From Chitinispirillaceae bacterium (GTDB taxonomy: Bacteria > Fibrobacterota > Chitinivibrionia > Chitinivibrionales > Chitinispirillaceae): a stretch of 34,306 bases of DNA. Position 1 is the stretch's first letter. Every line of letters starts with the position of its first letter. Shown piece after piece: positions 7,397 to 14,764 of this stretch. Under the pieces are notes generated by a model. That model saw only the letters and a program-made list of their open reading frames with translations. It ran no database searches and was not told where the DNA came from. A program made the translations under genes and the position numbers. The stretch lies in contig JAFGIW010000223.1 in the NCBI GenBank assembly GCA_016929415.1, positions 1 to 34,306 on the forward strand, written 5' to 3'.

Positions 7397-8254
7397 CTAT
7401 GTGTATTCCGACACTATGGTTTCGATATCGATATTGTCGATTTTTTGTTGATTGAGCGGCGGCATTCCGTCTATCCCCGTTTTTTCTTCATACGCCGGTC
7501 GTGCCGCCCGATAGATGATCCCCATGGGTATTTTTTCACCCCATTCGGCAGCCTTGCGGTATGCATTCGTTTTATCCGCAGGATCGTATCCCTGTTCTTC
7601 CTCGATTCTGTAGACCCGCTCCTTGTACCATGCAAACGTATTCTTATGATTAAAAGAAACACAGGGTTGCAACACATCGATAAGCGCGAAACCTTTATGG
7701 CGGACACCTGCCGCAATGAGGCCGGCAAGATGATGTGGATCGCCCGAGAATCCGCGCGCCGCAAATCCGCACCCAAGTGCGATCGCAACCTCAAGCGGAT
7801 GCAGGGGCTCAAGCATGGTCCCTGCATGTTGAACCTTGGTGACATATCCGGGATCGGTCGTTGGCGACGCCTGTCCTTTGGTAAGTCCATAGATCTGGTT
7901 GTCGTGAACGACGACGGTGATGTCGATATTTCTTCTTACGGCATGGATAAAGTGATTCCCGCCTTCCCCATAACAATCACCATCTCCGGTGGTAACGATG
8001 ACAATAAGGTCCTTGTTCGCTATTTTTGCTCCTGTCGCGACAGGCAGCGCACGTCCGTGAAGACCGTTGAAACAATTGCAGTTCATATAATGCGGCAGCT
8101 TTGCAGCCTGTCCGATACCGGAAACCAGCAGCACATTCCGCGGCAGGCAGCCCAGCAGTACGAGCGCATTTTTCAGGGCGGCAAGGATACCGAAATCGCC
8201 GCACCCCGGGCACCAGGCGATTTCATTACTGCTTTTAAAATCCTGTTCGTTCAT
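7397..8254 (-). CDS. korB: 2-oxoacid:ferredoxin oxidoreductase, beta subunit
   Basis: A 285-residue thiamine-diphosphate-binding subunit. Visible hallmarks are the N-terminal CPGCGDFG, the GIGQ segment, and TTGDGDCYGEGGNHFIHA, the Mg-TPP motif. Length and order match the KorB/OorB type, which lacks its own 4Fe-4S insert. With KorA it would oxidise 2-oxoglutarate or another 2-oxoacid to the acyl-CoA and reduce ferredoxin in the cytoplasm. Its ATG overlaps the korA stop by four bases (ATGA), a sign of coupled translation. The exact 2-oxoacid cannot be told from sequence. Confidence 0.9.
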   Translation of the reverse strand: MNEQDFKSSNEIAWCPGCGDFGILAALKNALVLLGCLPRNVLLVSGIGQAAKLPHYMNCNCFNGLHGRALPVATGAKIANKDLIVIVTTGDGDCYGEGGNHFIHAVRRNIDITVVVHDNQIYGLTKGQASPTTDPGYVTKVQHAGTMLEPLHPLEVAIALGCGFAARGFSGDPHHLAGLIAAGVRHKGFALIDVLQPCVSFNHKNTFAWYKERVYRIEEEQGYDPADKTNAYRKAAEWGEKIPMGIIYRAARPAYEEKTGIDGMPPLNQQKIDNIDIETIVSEYT

Positions 8255-9966
8255 ATTGCTATATACCTTTGCTCAATGATGCCTGCTATCTCATCAACAG
8301 TGAACGGTCGGCCGTCATATTTGAGAATTGAATCGTGACACGCAATGCCCGTCTCACGCCGGATCAGCCGTGCAAGCTGGCCTGCAGCATTGTTTTCAAC
8401 ACTCACTATTCTGGCTTCACGAGAATTTTCAAGCAATGTGCGTACTTCCCCGGCGGGAAACGGCCATACCTGCGGGAGGTGAATGAATCCGACGTTCATA
8501 CCGGTTATTGATTCGGAGGCCTCTTTCATCACCCCGTAGGTGGAACCGAATCCGATAAGCACGATCTCGGCCCGATCCAGTGCGGAAGCCGCCGGCGGCA
8601 TTGTTTCTTTGAGAAGCAAATCCATTTTCTTCGTAAACCTTTTCTGCACCATCAGGGTTCGCAGGTGCGCATCCTCGGTGATGTGCCCCTCTTCGGTGTG
8701 TTCATCGCTGTCCGCGTAGATGACATCGTCGATCCACGACGGCAAGGCGCGCGGCGATATTCCCGATTCGCTCAGCGCATATCTTTTATAGGGAGCCGGC
8801 TGTTCGTTTTTGCCGATGATATACCTTTCACGAGGCAGTGCACCGACATCGGGAAGCCTGACGTTACGATACGAATCGGCGAGATGCTGGTCGGTCATTA
8901 TACAAACGGGTATCTGATATTTTTCGGCCATATCAAAGGCTTTTATCGTCAGATAGAACGCCTCTTCAATGGTCCCGGGGGCGTAAATCACCCGCGCGAA
9001 TTCTCCATGGCCCGCGTGGATGAGAAAATCGAGGTCGGCCTGTTCGGTACGCGTCGGAAATCCAGTTGCGGGAGCGGGGCGCTGCGCATCGATTACCACG
9101 AGAGGCGTCTCCGTCATTGCGGCAAGGCTCAGTCCTTCGCCCATAAGGGCGAATCCGCCTCCGGAGGTGCCGGTCATGGCTCTGACACCGGCGAAGGAAG
9201 CGCCGATAACCATATTTATCGCAGCTATTTCATCTTCGGCCTGTTCCACGACGATCCCGAATCGTTTTGCGAAATGCGCGATAGTAGTCATAATGCCGGT
9301 CGAAGGCGACATGGGATACGCCGCATAAAATTTGCATCCGGCATGAATCGCGCCGAGCGCGACGGCCTCGTTTCCGTTTATTATTATTTCATCTCCGCGC
9401 CGTCGCGGTTCGAGGCGGTAGGTGTCGGATCGGTAATTATCACGTGTGAACCGGTATCCTTCCCTAAACGCCGCGGTATTTTTGTCGCCTGCTTCGCCGC
9501 CTTTTTTCCCGAACGTCTCATCGAGAACATTCCGGACGGCTTCAGGATCCAGTTGCAGTAATCCGGTGATGACTCCGCAGACAACCGAATTCTCATACAG
9601 TGATTTTCCCGCTGAAGCTTTCGCCAGCGATCCGATGGGAACGTTGAAAAAATGGGGGGCCGCCGCAGCGATGTCATCTTCCGCCCCATCGGCAACGATA
9701 AGTGCATTTTCGTGTAACGTCGGCGCATGAATCGAAACGGATTTCCGGTCCAGGGCGATGAGGATGTCCGTTTTTTCCCGCGGGGCGAAACACGGGGTAT
9801 CGCCGATCCTGATCCTGAATGAATTGCTCCCGCCCCGGATCCTTGACATATAGTCCTGGTCGGCGAACAGGTTCCAGCCGTGTCTTTTTAGGGTGCGGCA
9901 TATGATCATTCCGATCGACTGTATGCCTTGGCCGGCTTCGCCTGCGATTCGGATGGTCAAATCCAA
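8251..9966 (-). CDS. korA: 2-oxoacid:ferredoxin oxidoreductase, fused gamma-alpha subunit
   Basis: A 571-residue fusion. Residues 1-about 185 are the gamma domain (IRIAGEAGQGIQSIGMIICR). Residues about 195-571 are the alpha domain (AHAGCK-like IHAGCKFYAAYPMSPSTGIM, then EQAEDEIAAINMVIGASFAGVRAMTGTSGGGFALM and RPAPATGFPTRTEQADL). This gamma-alpha arrangement is typical of KorA/OorA-like two-subunit enzymes. The start codon is TTG at 9966 with AAAGGAG eight bases before it. It follows the ferredoxin gene after 94 bases and precedes korB with overlap. Ferredoxin is the expected electron acceptor. Confidence 0.92.
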   Translation of the reverse strand: MDLTIRIAGEAGQGIQSIGMIICRTLKRHGWNLFADQDYMSRIRGGSNSFRIRIGDTPCFAPREKTDILIALDRKSVSIHAPTLHENALIVADGAEDDIAAAAPHFFNVPIGSLAKASAGKSLYENSVVCGVITGLLQLDPEAVRNVLDETFGKKGGEAGDKNTAAFREGYRFTRDNYRSDTYRLEPRRRGDEIIINGNEAVALGAIHAGCKFYAAYPMSPSTGIMTTIAHFAKRFGIVVEQAEDEIAAINMVIGASFAGVRAMTGTSGGGFALMGEGLSLAAMTETPLVVIDAQRPAPATGFPTRTEQADLDFLIHAGHGEFARVIYAPGTIEEAFYLTIKAFDMAEKYQIPVCIMTDQHLADSYRNVRLPDVGALPRERYIIGKNEQPAPYKRYALSESGISPRALPSWIDDVIYADSDEHTEEGHITEDAHLRTLMVQKRFTKKMDLLLKETMPPAASALDRAEIVLIGFGSTYGVMKEASESITGMNVGFIHLPQVWPFPAGEVRTLLENSREARIVSVENNAAGQLARLIRRETGIACHDSILKYDGRPFTVDEIAGIIEQRYIAI

Positions 9967-10060
9967 TGTTTGCTCCTTTAAACGCTTTATGTCTATAACC
10001 GCGGGAACGGATGGATTATTGCCATGGATCAGTCAGATTGACGAACCCATTACGTTACAT

Positions 10061-10249
10061 TCACTCAACGGAGATCGCCGCCACAGGACATTCCACCGCA
10101 GCCGCGCAGGAAGACTCCTCATATTCCGATGGAACCGTTTCGGTTTTTACCACCGCTTTGCCCTCGGCATCCATCTCGAATACCTGCGGACATGTTTGTT
10201 CACAGAGACCGCAACCTGTGCATGTTTCCCGGTCTATTTTTGCGATCAT
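10061..10249 (-). CDS. Single-cluster 4Fe-4S ferredoxin
   Basis: A 62-residue ferredoxin, MIAKIDRETCTGCGLCEQTC then PQVFEMD. Cysteines 10, 13, 16 and 54 (CxxCxxC...CP) can hold one 4Fe-4S cluster. C20 and C48 are placed like the disulfide in Desulfovibrio ferredoxins. AAAAGGAG before the ATG at 10249 fixes the start; a longer in-frame N-terminus would cross the promoter. As the first gene of the kor operon it is the natural electron acceptor of KorAB and could feed the oxygen-reducing enzymes encoded nearby. Confidence 0.92.
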   Translation of the reverse strand: MIAKIDRETCTGCGLCEQTCPQVFEMDAEGKAVVKTETVPSEYEESSCAAAVECPVAAISVE

Positions 10250-10284
10250 GATTCTCCTTTTCCGCAATCGAAATATAAAAAGTA

Positions 10285-10300
10285 CGCAATATACATGCCA
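10285..10300 (-). promoter_or_regulatory. Sigma-54 promoter candidate for the ferredoxin-kor operon
   Basis: The minus strand reads TGGCATGTATATTGCG, with GG-N10-GC and TTGC at -12. The predicted start near 10274 leaves a leader of about 25 bases before the ferredoxin ATG. This is one of the best-placed sites in the window. Confidence 0.75.
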
Positions 10301-10359
10301 GAGAAAACAGGATTGCATCTAATAATGCGTCCACGTCAGGTTATGACGCGAGTGCATTT

Positions 10360-10387
10360 TTAAGAAAGAGATTCTTAATAGCTGGAA
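10360..10387. promoter_or_regulatory. Inverted repeat between divergent redox units
   Basis: TTAAGAA (10360-10366) and TTCTTAA (10372-10378) form perfect 7-base arms around AGAGA. Reading on, TTCTTAATAGCTGGAA is a half-conserved form of the TTCTT-N6-AAGAA motif and shares TTCTTAATA with 4831 and 20707. It lies 61-73 bases from the kor -24 element and about 130 bases from that of the ferritin-like gene. Confidence 0.5.
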
Positions 10388-10508
10388 TTGAATGCATCCG
10401 TTTGATGAATATCGAAGCCGATTGATATTTTTCTACTGTTCAAAGCCGGATTCGAGGAAATCGAGCAACACGGTTGTTCCAATACCTTGCCCGATCCGAT
10501 ATAGTATT

Positions 10509-10524
10509 CGGCATGATTTTTGTT
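10509..10524 (+). promoter_or_regulatory. Weaker sigma-54 promoter candidate for the ferritin-like gene
   Basis: CGGCATGATTTTTGTT is almost the flavodiiron promoter sequence but has GT instead of GC at -12. The predicted start would be near 10535, 53 bases before the ATG. It is included because of its resemblance and position; the -12 mismatch could make it weak or inactive. Confidence 0.45.
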
Positions 10525-10587
10525 GTTATAACAAAGGGTATCAGGACCGAATCGGATAATTCACATGTTTCAGCGAGAGAAGGAGCT

Positions 10588-11085
10588 ATGATTTTTCTGA
10601 ACTTTGCCAAAGAGGTCGAGCGAAAAGGTTTCGAGCACTACACAAAACTCGCCGATGCAACTCCGGTAAGGGAGATAGCGGGTATTTTTCTATTCCTGGC
10701 CAGGGAGGAAAAAAGGCATCTTGAAATTTTCGAAGCATGGGATAAGGGAGCCGCTATTCCATCCATTGAAGACTTCGGAATATCGAAACATGCCGTAAAG
10801 GCGTTTCAAATTCTGTCCGAACATTTCAAAACCGCCGGAACACCCGCCATCAACCATGATGATGCGTATGAAAAGGCGCTCGAGTTTGAAAATAAAAGCA
10901 TCCGGTTTTATACGGAGGCGTTAAACGGCAACGCCGTCTCCGACGAATCGCAGAAAACCATACTCGAATCCATCATTGATCAGGAGAAGACGCACGCACG
11001 CCTGATCACCTCTCTTATGGAATTCCAGCGACATCCCGGTGAATGGCTTGAAAATGCAGAATTTCGCCATCCGGATGATTATTGA
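10588..11085 (+). CDS. Ferritin-like diiron protein (rubrerythrin-type domain without rubredoxin)
   Basis: A 165-residue four-helix protein. The diiron pattern of rubrerythrin-type ferritins is visible: E9 and E16 in helix A, E41-x2-H44 (REEKRH) in helix B, E94/E101 in helix C, and E133-x2-H136 (DQEKTH) in helix D. No C-terminal rubredoxin domain is present. Such COG1633 proteins are thought to reduce peroxide or handle iron under oxidative stress. AGAAGGAG precedes the ATG at 10588. The gene diverges from the ferredoxin-kor operon over a palindrome. A deleted copy of its 3' half lies at 20607-20705. Confidence 0.85.
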   Translation: MIFLNFAKEVERKGFEHYTKLADATPVREIAGIFLFLAREEKRHLEIFEAWDKGAAIPSIEDFGISKHAVKAFQILSEHFKTAGTPAINHDDAYEKALEFENKSIRFYTEALNGNAVSDESQKTILESIIDQEKTHARLITSLMEFQRHPGEWLENAEFRHPDDY

Positions 11086-11176
11086 TTATAACCCAAGTTG
11101 AGAGATTTTTTTTCGCGGTGAGATGTAAGCTGTTGGCGAATATACCACTGAAAAAATGCTCAACATACCTCCCCGG

Positions 11177-11193
11177 GTCCCGCCCTGCGGGAC
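11177..11193. terminator. Short GC hairpin between convergent genes
   Basis: GTCCCGC (11177-11183) pairs with GCGGGAC (11187-11193) over a 3-base loop, followed on the plus strand by tgcgtatttt. It lies between the ferritin-like gene and ldh, which converge. The T tract is displaced, so termination is possible rather than clear. Confidence 0.4.
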
Positions 11194-11229
11194 TGCGTAT
11201 TTTGCATGTCATCTTCACTGAAATCTTTT

Positions 11230-12237
11230 CTATTCACTTAATGAGACTGTGAACTCAATTAATGCTTTCTTAATCACTGAAGCCGACGCGTGAAGGGCCT
11301 GAAGTTCCTCATCCACCAGCTTCCCCTCTATGATTCTTTCAACTCCCGACTGATAAACGATGCATGGTACGCTCATACAAACATCCTCTAGCCCATATTC
11401 CCCTTTCAGCAATGTTGATACCGTCAGCACGCTATGTTCGTTACGCAAAACAGCTCCAACAATTCGCACGAGCGCCAGTCCGATTGCATAACAGGTGGAA
11501 CCTTTGGCATCAATGATATGGTAGGCGGAATTCCGCACTTCACTAACAATACTATTACGCACCTGACTCCAGTCGTTGCATTTATGACACGCCGGACAAT
11601 AGTCATCCATCGACATCCCGGCAACGTGGGTCATAGACCAGGCTGGGACCTCGCTGTCCCCATGCTCACCCAGGATGTACGCATGCACGTTTTTTCCGTC
11701 CACTCCACAATGTGCGCCGAGCAGGTGCCGGAACCTGGCGCTATCAAGAACGGTGCCGGAACCGAAGATTCGATCGCGAGGCCACCCTGTTCGTTTCAGT
11801 GCTGTGTAGGTGAGCACATCTACCGGATTTGTGGCAACAACGACTACTGCTTGCGATTCACGAGCATTGATCTCGTCCATGATCTGTCCCAATATATGGG
11901 CGTTTTTCTTCAAGAGATCGAGTCGGGACTCACCGGGCTTTTGCTTCGCTCCCGCGGTAATCACAATAACCGCCGCGTCGGTATAGTCATCGAGCGAACC
12001 TGTGCGGATAATCGTCGTAGGAACAAAAGGAAGACCATGTGCGAGATCCAGCACTTGACCTTCGGCCTGTTCGCGCCGCGAATCAATCAGCACAATACTT
12101 TCCGCCGTTCCGCTTTGCAGCAACGCGTAAGCAAAAGATGCCCCCACATCCCCGGCGCCGACAATCACCACCTTGCGGGAGGTGCACGATTCGTTCACAT
12201 CGATTTTATGCTCTTGTTGTGGTCGTATAATCGACAT
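11230..12237 (-). CDS. ldh: L-lactate dehydrogenase
   Basis: A 335-residue NAD-dependent enzyme of the LDH/MDH superfamily. The N-terminal Rossmann fold has VIVGAGDVGASFAYAL and the NAD-ribose Asp in LIDSRRE. The specificity loop GAKQKPGESRLDLL carries Gln where malate dehydrogenases have Arg, so lactate/pyruvate is expected. NPVDVLTY and the catalytic His in GEHGDSEVPAWS are intact. The reaction is pyruvate + NADH to lactate. The ATG at 12237 is preferred because AAAGGG precedes it. The frame stays open further upstream through a metal-binding-domain remnant, so a longer product from 12336 (33 extra residues) cannot be excluded. Confidence 0.93.
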   Translation of the reverse strand: MSIIRPQQEHKIDVNESCTSRKVVIVGAGDVGASFAYALLQSGTAESIVLIDSRREQAEGQVLDLAHGLPFVPTTIIRTGSLDDYTDAAVIVITAGAKQKPGESRLDLLKKNAHILGQIMDEINARESQAVVVVATNPVDVLTYTALKRTGWPRDRIFGSGTVLDSARFRHLLGAHCGVDGKNVHAYILGEHGDSEVPAWSMTHVAGMSMDDYCPACHKCNDWSQVRNSIVSEVRNSAYHIIDAKGSTCYAIGLALVRIVGAVLRNEHSVLTVSTLLKGEYGLEDVCMSVPCIVYQSGVERIIEGKLVDEELQALHASASVIKKALIEFTVSLSE

Positions 12238-12261
12238 TGTTTTCCCTTTCGTATCCGCAGT

Positions 12262-12369
12262 GAGCGTCTTCGGTTTCAGTACGATGCCGCACGTGGGACA
12301 ATGGCCCTGATGATTCTGCATAACTTCAGGGCGCATCGGGCACGTATATTCAACTTTTCCGCGCGGTTT
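12262..12369 (-). pseudogene. Remnant of a heavy-metal-binding (HMBD) domain, in frame with ldh
   Basis: The minus strand reads KVEYTCPMRPEVMQNHQGHC and then PTCGIVLKPK. This is the short YTCPM-PEV-PG-CPxCGM-L motif found at the N-terminus of some copper-transporting P-type ATPases and CusA/B-like proteins. It begins just after an in-frame TAG at 12370-12372 and has no start codon before M at 12336. It runs in frame into L-lactate dehydrogenase. A gene fragment stranded upstream of ldh is the simplest reading. An expressed 33-residue metal-binding extension is the alternative. Confidence 0.7.
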
Positions 12370-12438
12370 CTATTCCTGCTTCATCGGATTACTTTTTTGT
12401 CAATCACCCCTGCCGACCCGACTCCGGTTGTTGTTTTT

Positions 12439-13890
12439 TCATGCCAGGCCCAGTGCCCGGGCGATGCCGCTGCCATACGCCTGATCCGCCCTTCGAAAAT
12501 GAGAGAGCATCTTCTCCTGGATTGGCTTCGGTGCGTTTTTCAGGCTGCCCGCGATATTGTCAATCAGACCTTGCTGTTGTTCCCGGGACATCAGTCGGTA
12601 GAGATTACCCGGTTGGATGTAATCATCGTCAACCCCGCGTTTCTGTTCATAGCGGTCTGCATCACCGTTGATTTTAAGGGGCGGTTCGCTGCAGGCGGGG
12701 TCCGCCGTCGGACCGCCGAAGCTGTTCGGTTCGTAGTTGGGGCCCGGCCCGCTGTTGTCGTCGAACCGCATGGCGCCGTCACGCCGGTAGGTATTCACCA
12801 TCTTTGTTGCCTTCGGAGCATTGACCGGCAGGAGTTCGAAGTTGGTCCCGAGGCGGTAGCGGTGTGCATCCGCATATGAGAAAATGCGCGCCTGGAGCAT
12901 CTTGCAGGGAGAAAAGGAGATTCCCGGCACCACGTTCCCCGGCGAGAAGGCAGCCTGTTCGATTTCGGCGAAGTAGTTCTGAATATTACAATTCATCTCA
13001 AGCACGCCGACCTCAATCAGGGGGTAATCAGCATGAGGCCAGATTTTTGTCAGGTCGAACGGGTTCCAGCGATATGTTTCAGCTTCCTTCTCGGGCATGA
13101 TCTGAATGTAAAAAGTCCATTTGGGGTATTCCTTGCGTTCGATTGCATCGAACAACTGATGCGTGTGGTAATCGGCATCGCAGCCCGCAAGACGGGCGGC
13201 CTCGTCCGGATGCATGCATTGGATCCCTTGCTGTGTCTTGAAATGGAACTTTACCCAGAACCGGGTATTGTCGGAGTTGATGAAACTGTATGTGTGGCTG
13301 CCGTAGCCGTTCATGTACGGGATGCCTTGGGGAATTCCACGGTCCGAAAACAGAATCGTTACCTGATGAAGTGATTCCGGAACCTGGGACCAGAAGTCCC
13401 ATTGCGGTGTATCGGCCTTCACATTCGTCTGCGGATCACGTTTTTGAGTGTGAATGAAGTCCGGGAATTTAATGCCGTCACGGATAAAGAACACGGGCGT
13501 GTTGTTTCCAACCATGTCCCAATTTCCCTCTTCGGTGTAGAACTTCAGGGAAAAACCGCGTACATCCCGGACCGTATCGGCAGAGCCTTTTTCACCGGCC
13601 ACGGTTGAGAAACGGGCTAGGACTTCGGTCTTCTTACCGATAGTGGAGAATGTTTTTGCTTTTGTGAACCTGGTTATATCGCGCGTCACGGTAAAAATGC
13701 CATGGGCACCCGCAGCCTTTGCATGGACAACGCGTTCAGGGATGCGTTCCCTGTTGAAGTGGGCCAACTTCTCGAGCAGGTAGTGGTCCTGAAGCAATGT
13801 CGGACCTCGCTCGCCCGCCGTAAGGGATGTCTGGTTGTCGGGGACCGGGATCCCGGCTGCAGTAGTCAATTTATTTGGTACGTTGCTCAT
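12439..13890 (-). CDS. katA: Monofunctional haem catalase (small-subunit type)
   Basis: A 483-residue catalase. The distal His is H56 in [44 protein letters not shown] and [16 protein letters not shown] form the haem pocket, and the proximal Tyr lies in [14 protein letters not shown]. Length fits the clade 3 small-subunit enzymes, which dismutate hydrogen peroxide in the cytoplasm. The ATG at 13890 follows AAAGGACTAGTCG. The gene precedes ldh on the same strand with about 200 bases between. A sigma-54 candidate at 14161-14176 points towards it, but the leader would be about 260 bases. Confidence 0.95.
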   Translation of the reverse strand: MSNVPNKLTTAAGIPVPDNQTSLTAGERGPTLLQDHYLLEKLAHFNRERIPERVVHAKAAGAHGIFTVTRDITRFTKAKTFSTIGKKTEVLARFSTVAGEKGSADTVRDVRGFSLKFYTEEGNWDMVGNNTPVFFIRDGIKFPDFIHTQKRDPQTNVKADTPQWDFWSQVPESLHQVTILFSDRGIPQGIPYMNGYGSHTYSFINSDNTRFWVKFHFKTQQGIQCMHPDEAARLAGCDADYHTHQLFDAIERKEYPKWTFYIQIMPEKEAETYRWNPFDLTKIWPHADYPLIEVGVLEMNCNIQNYFAEIEQAAFSPGNVVPGISFSPCKMLQARIFSYADAHRYRLGTNFELLPVNAPKATKMVNTYRRDGAMRFDDNSGPGPNYEPNSFGGPTADPACSEPPLKINGDADRYEQKRGVDDDYIQPGNLYRLMSREQQQGLIDNIAGSLKNAPKPIQEKMLSHFRRADQAYGSGIARALGLA

Positions 13891-14142
13891 CGACTAGTCC
13901 TTTCATTTTACGGGGTTGTTTTATTCTGCTTCGTCGAAAGACATGGTTTATCACTGATTGCTTTTTCAATCGTTAGGTCGAGCGAGGCCAAATGCGCCCG
14001 TCAGGATCACCGCTGCCACGCTATGTCTCGGTTAGATCAATCTATTGCTATTCGTTTCTTGTAAGCATTGCAGTGCATCCTTTCCTACATAGGGTGGAGA
14101 AACGTATTAACACGATAGCTTTCCAGGTACAAACGCGTCGAC

Positions 14143-14160
14143 AACACTCGTCAGAGTGTT
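14143..14160. promoter_or_regulatory. Perfect inverted repeat beside divergent sigma-54 promoters
   Basis: AACACTCGTCAGAGTGTT has 7-base perfect arms (14143-14149 and 14154-14160) around GTCA. It adjoins the -12 box of the minus-strand promoter at 14161-14176, covering its predicted transcription start, and lies 52 bases upstream of the plus-strand promoter at 14212. It could be a repressor operator, an activator site or a 5' hairpin. Confidence 0.5.
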
Positions 14161-14176
14161 TGCAAAATTCACGCCA
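14161..14176 (-). promoter_or_regulatory. Sigma-54 promoter candidate pointing to catalase
   Basis: The minus strand reads TGGCGTGAATTTTGCA, with GG-N10-GC and a perfect TTTTGCA -12 box. The downstream gene is catalase, about 260 bases from the predicted start. The interval 13891-14150 contains no recognisable gene; a short ATG frame of six codons follows AGGAAAGG near 14070. Confidence 0.55.
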
Positions 14177-14211
14177 ACAAATTAGGCGAGGACATATAGC
14201 GAATAATCTTT

Positions 14212-14227
14212 TGGCACGTTTGTTGCT
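14212..14227 (+). promoter_or_regulatory. Sigma-54 promoter candidate for the decayed U32-type gene
   Basis: TGGCACGTTTGTTGCT matches TGGCAC-N5-TTGCW perfectly. It diverges from the site at 14161-14176 with 35 bases between them. The first gene downstream is the U32-type remnant at 14433, about 195 bases from the predicted start. Confidence 0.7.
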
Positions 14228-14381
14228 AAATCTTTTATTATAAAAAGACATGTCGCAAAAGTATCAGAAAGACTCTTAATCCGGTTTCACATACAATAGC
14301 CGGGAGAGATGTTGCTGAAACCAATTATCGGTTTGTTTACACTTTTTGGCGGCATACCGAAAACAGGGTAGGATCGGCGGT

Positions 14382-14397
14382 TTCTTATTTTTACGAA
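14382..14397. promoter_or_regulatory. Near match to the TTCTT-N6-AAGAA motif
   Basis: TTCTTATTTTTACGAA differs from the motif at one arm position (ACGAA). It lies 207 bases upstream of the minus-strand -24 box at 14161-14176, within the usual range of enhancer sites, and within the leader of the plus-strand unit. Confidence 0.35.
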
Positions 14398-14432
14398 AAA
14401 GCATTCCCGATAATGCGAAAAGAGGCCAATCC

Positions 14433-14690
14433 ATGAAACTCAGCGTTGCACACACCTTCGATCCCGAACTGATACCCCGCCTGTCCCATATTCCTGCCGT
14501 CAAGGAGATGTACGGAAAACTCGACGGTGACGTGATCGGCGGCGGAAGATCTGGTACACTACGAGGCCATCGGGTATACCACATTCAAGATCGTGGAGCG
14601 GAGCTGCCCCACGGACCTTCTTGTCAAGCGTGTGGAGGCATATGCACGGCGGTCGTTTGACGGAAACCTGCTGGAGATCTGCCGGATATT
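14433..14690 (+). pseudogene. Internally deleted U32-family gene
   Basis: The start is intact: AGAGG, then ATG and MKLSVAHTFDPELIPRLSHI through YGKLDGDVIGGGR, which resembles the N-terminus of U32-family (peptidase U32/UbiU-V-like) proteins. After about 40 residues the frame shifts and the C-terminal end appears: EDLVHYEAIGYTTFKIVERS through DLLVKRVEAYARRSFDGNLL. Some 200-250 residues are missing, with the cluster-binding cysteines. The junction falls in GGAAGA, which would occur at both ends of the lost segment. The gene keeps a good sigma-54 promoter but cannot make the enzyme. Confidence 0.75.
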
Positions 14691-14764
14691 GGGTTCAACG
14701 AGTCGTGCCAAAGGGATTCGCCGCAGGCCTTTACCTATCAGCACACCAGCCTGTTTGTTTTTTT

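Noticed and set aside
7379..8338. A 319-codon open frame on the plus strand
   Set aside because: Antisense to korB, with no ribosome site or domain; a shadow of codon bias.
8665..9561. A 298-codon open frame on the plus strand
   Set aside because: It lies antisense to korA, whose frame has clear family motifs; the plus frame shows none.
11434..12879. A 481-codon open frame on the plus strand
   Set aside because: It crosses the antisense strands of both ldh and catalase and the gap between them; sequence is Arg/His/Cys-rich and unlike a protein.
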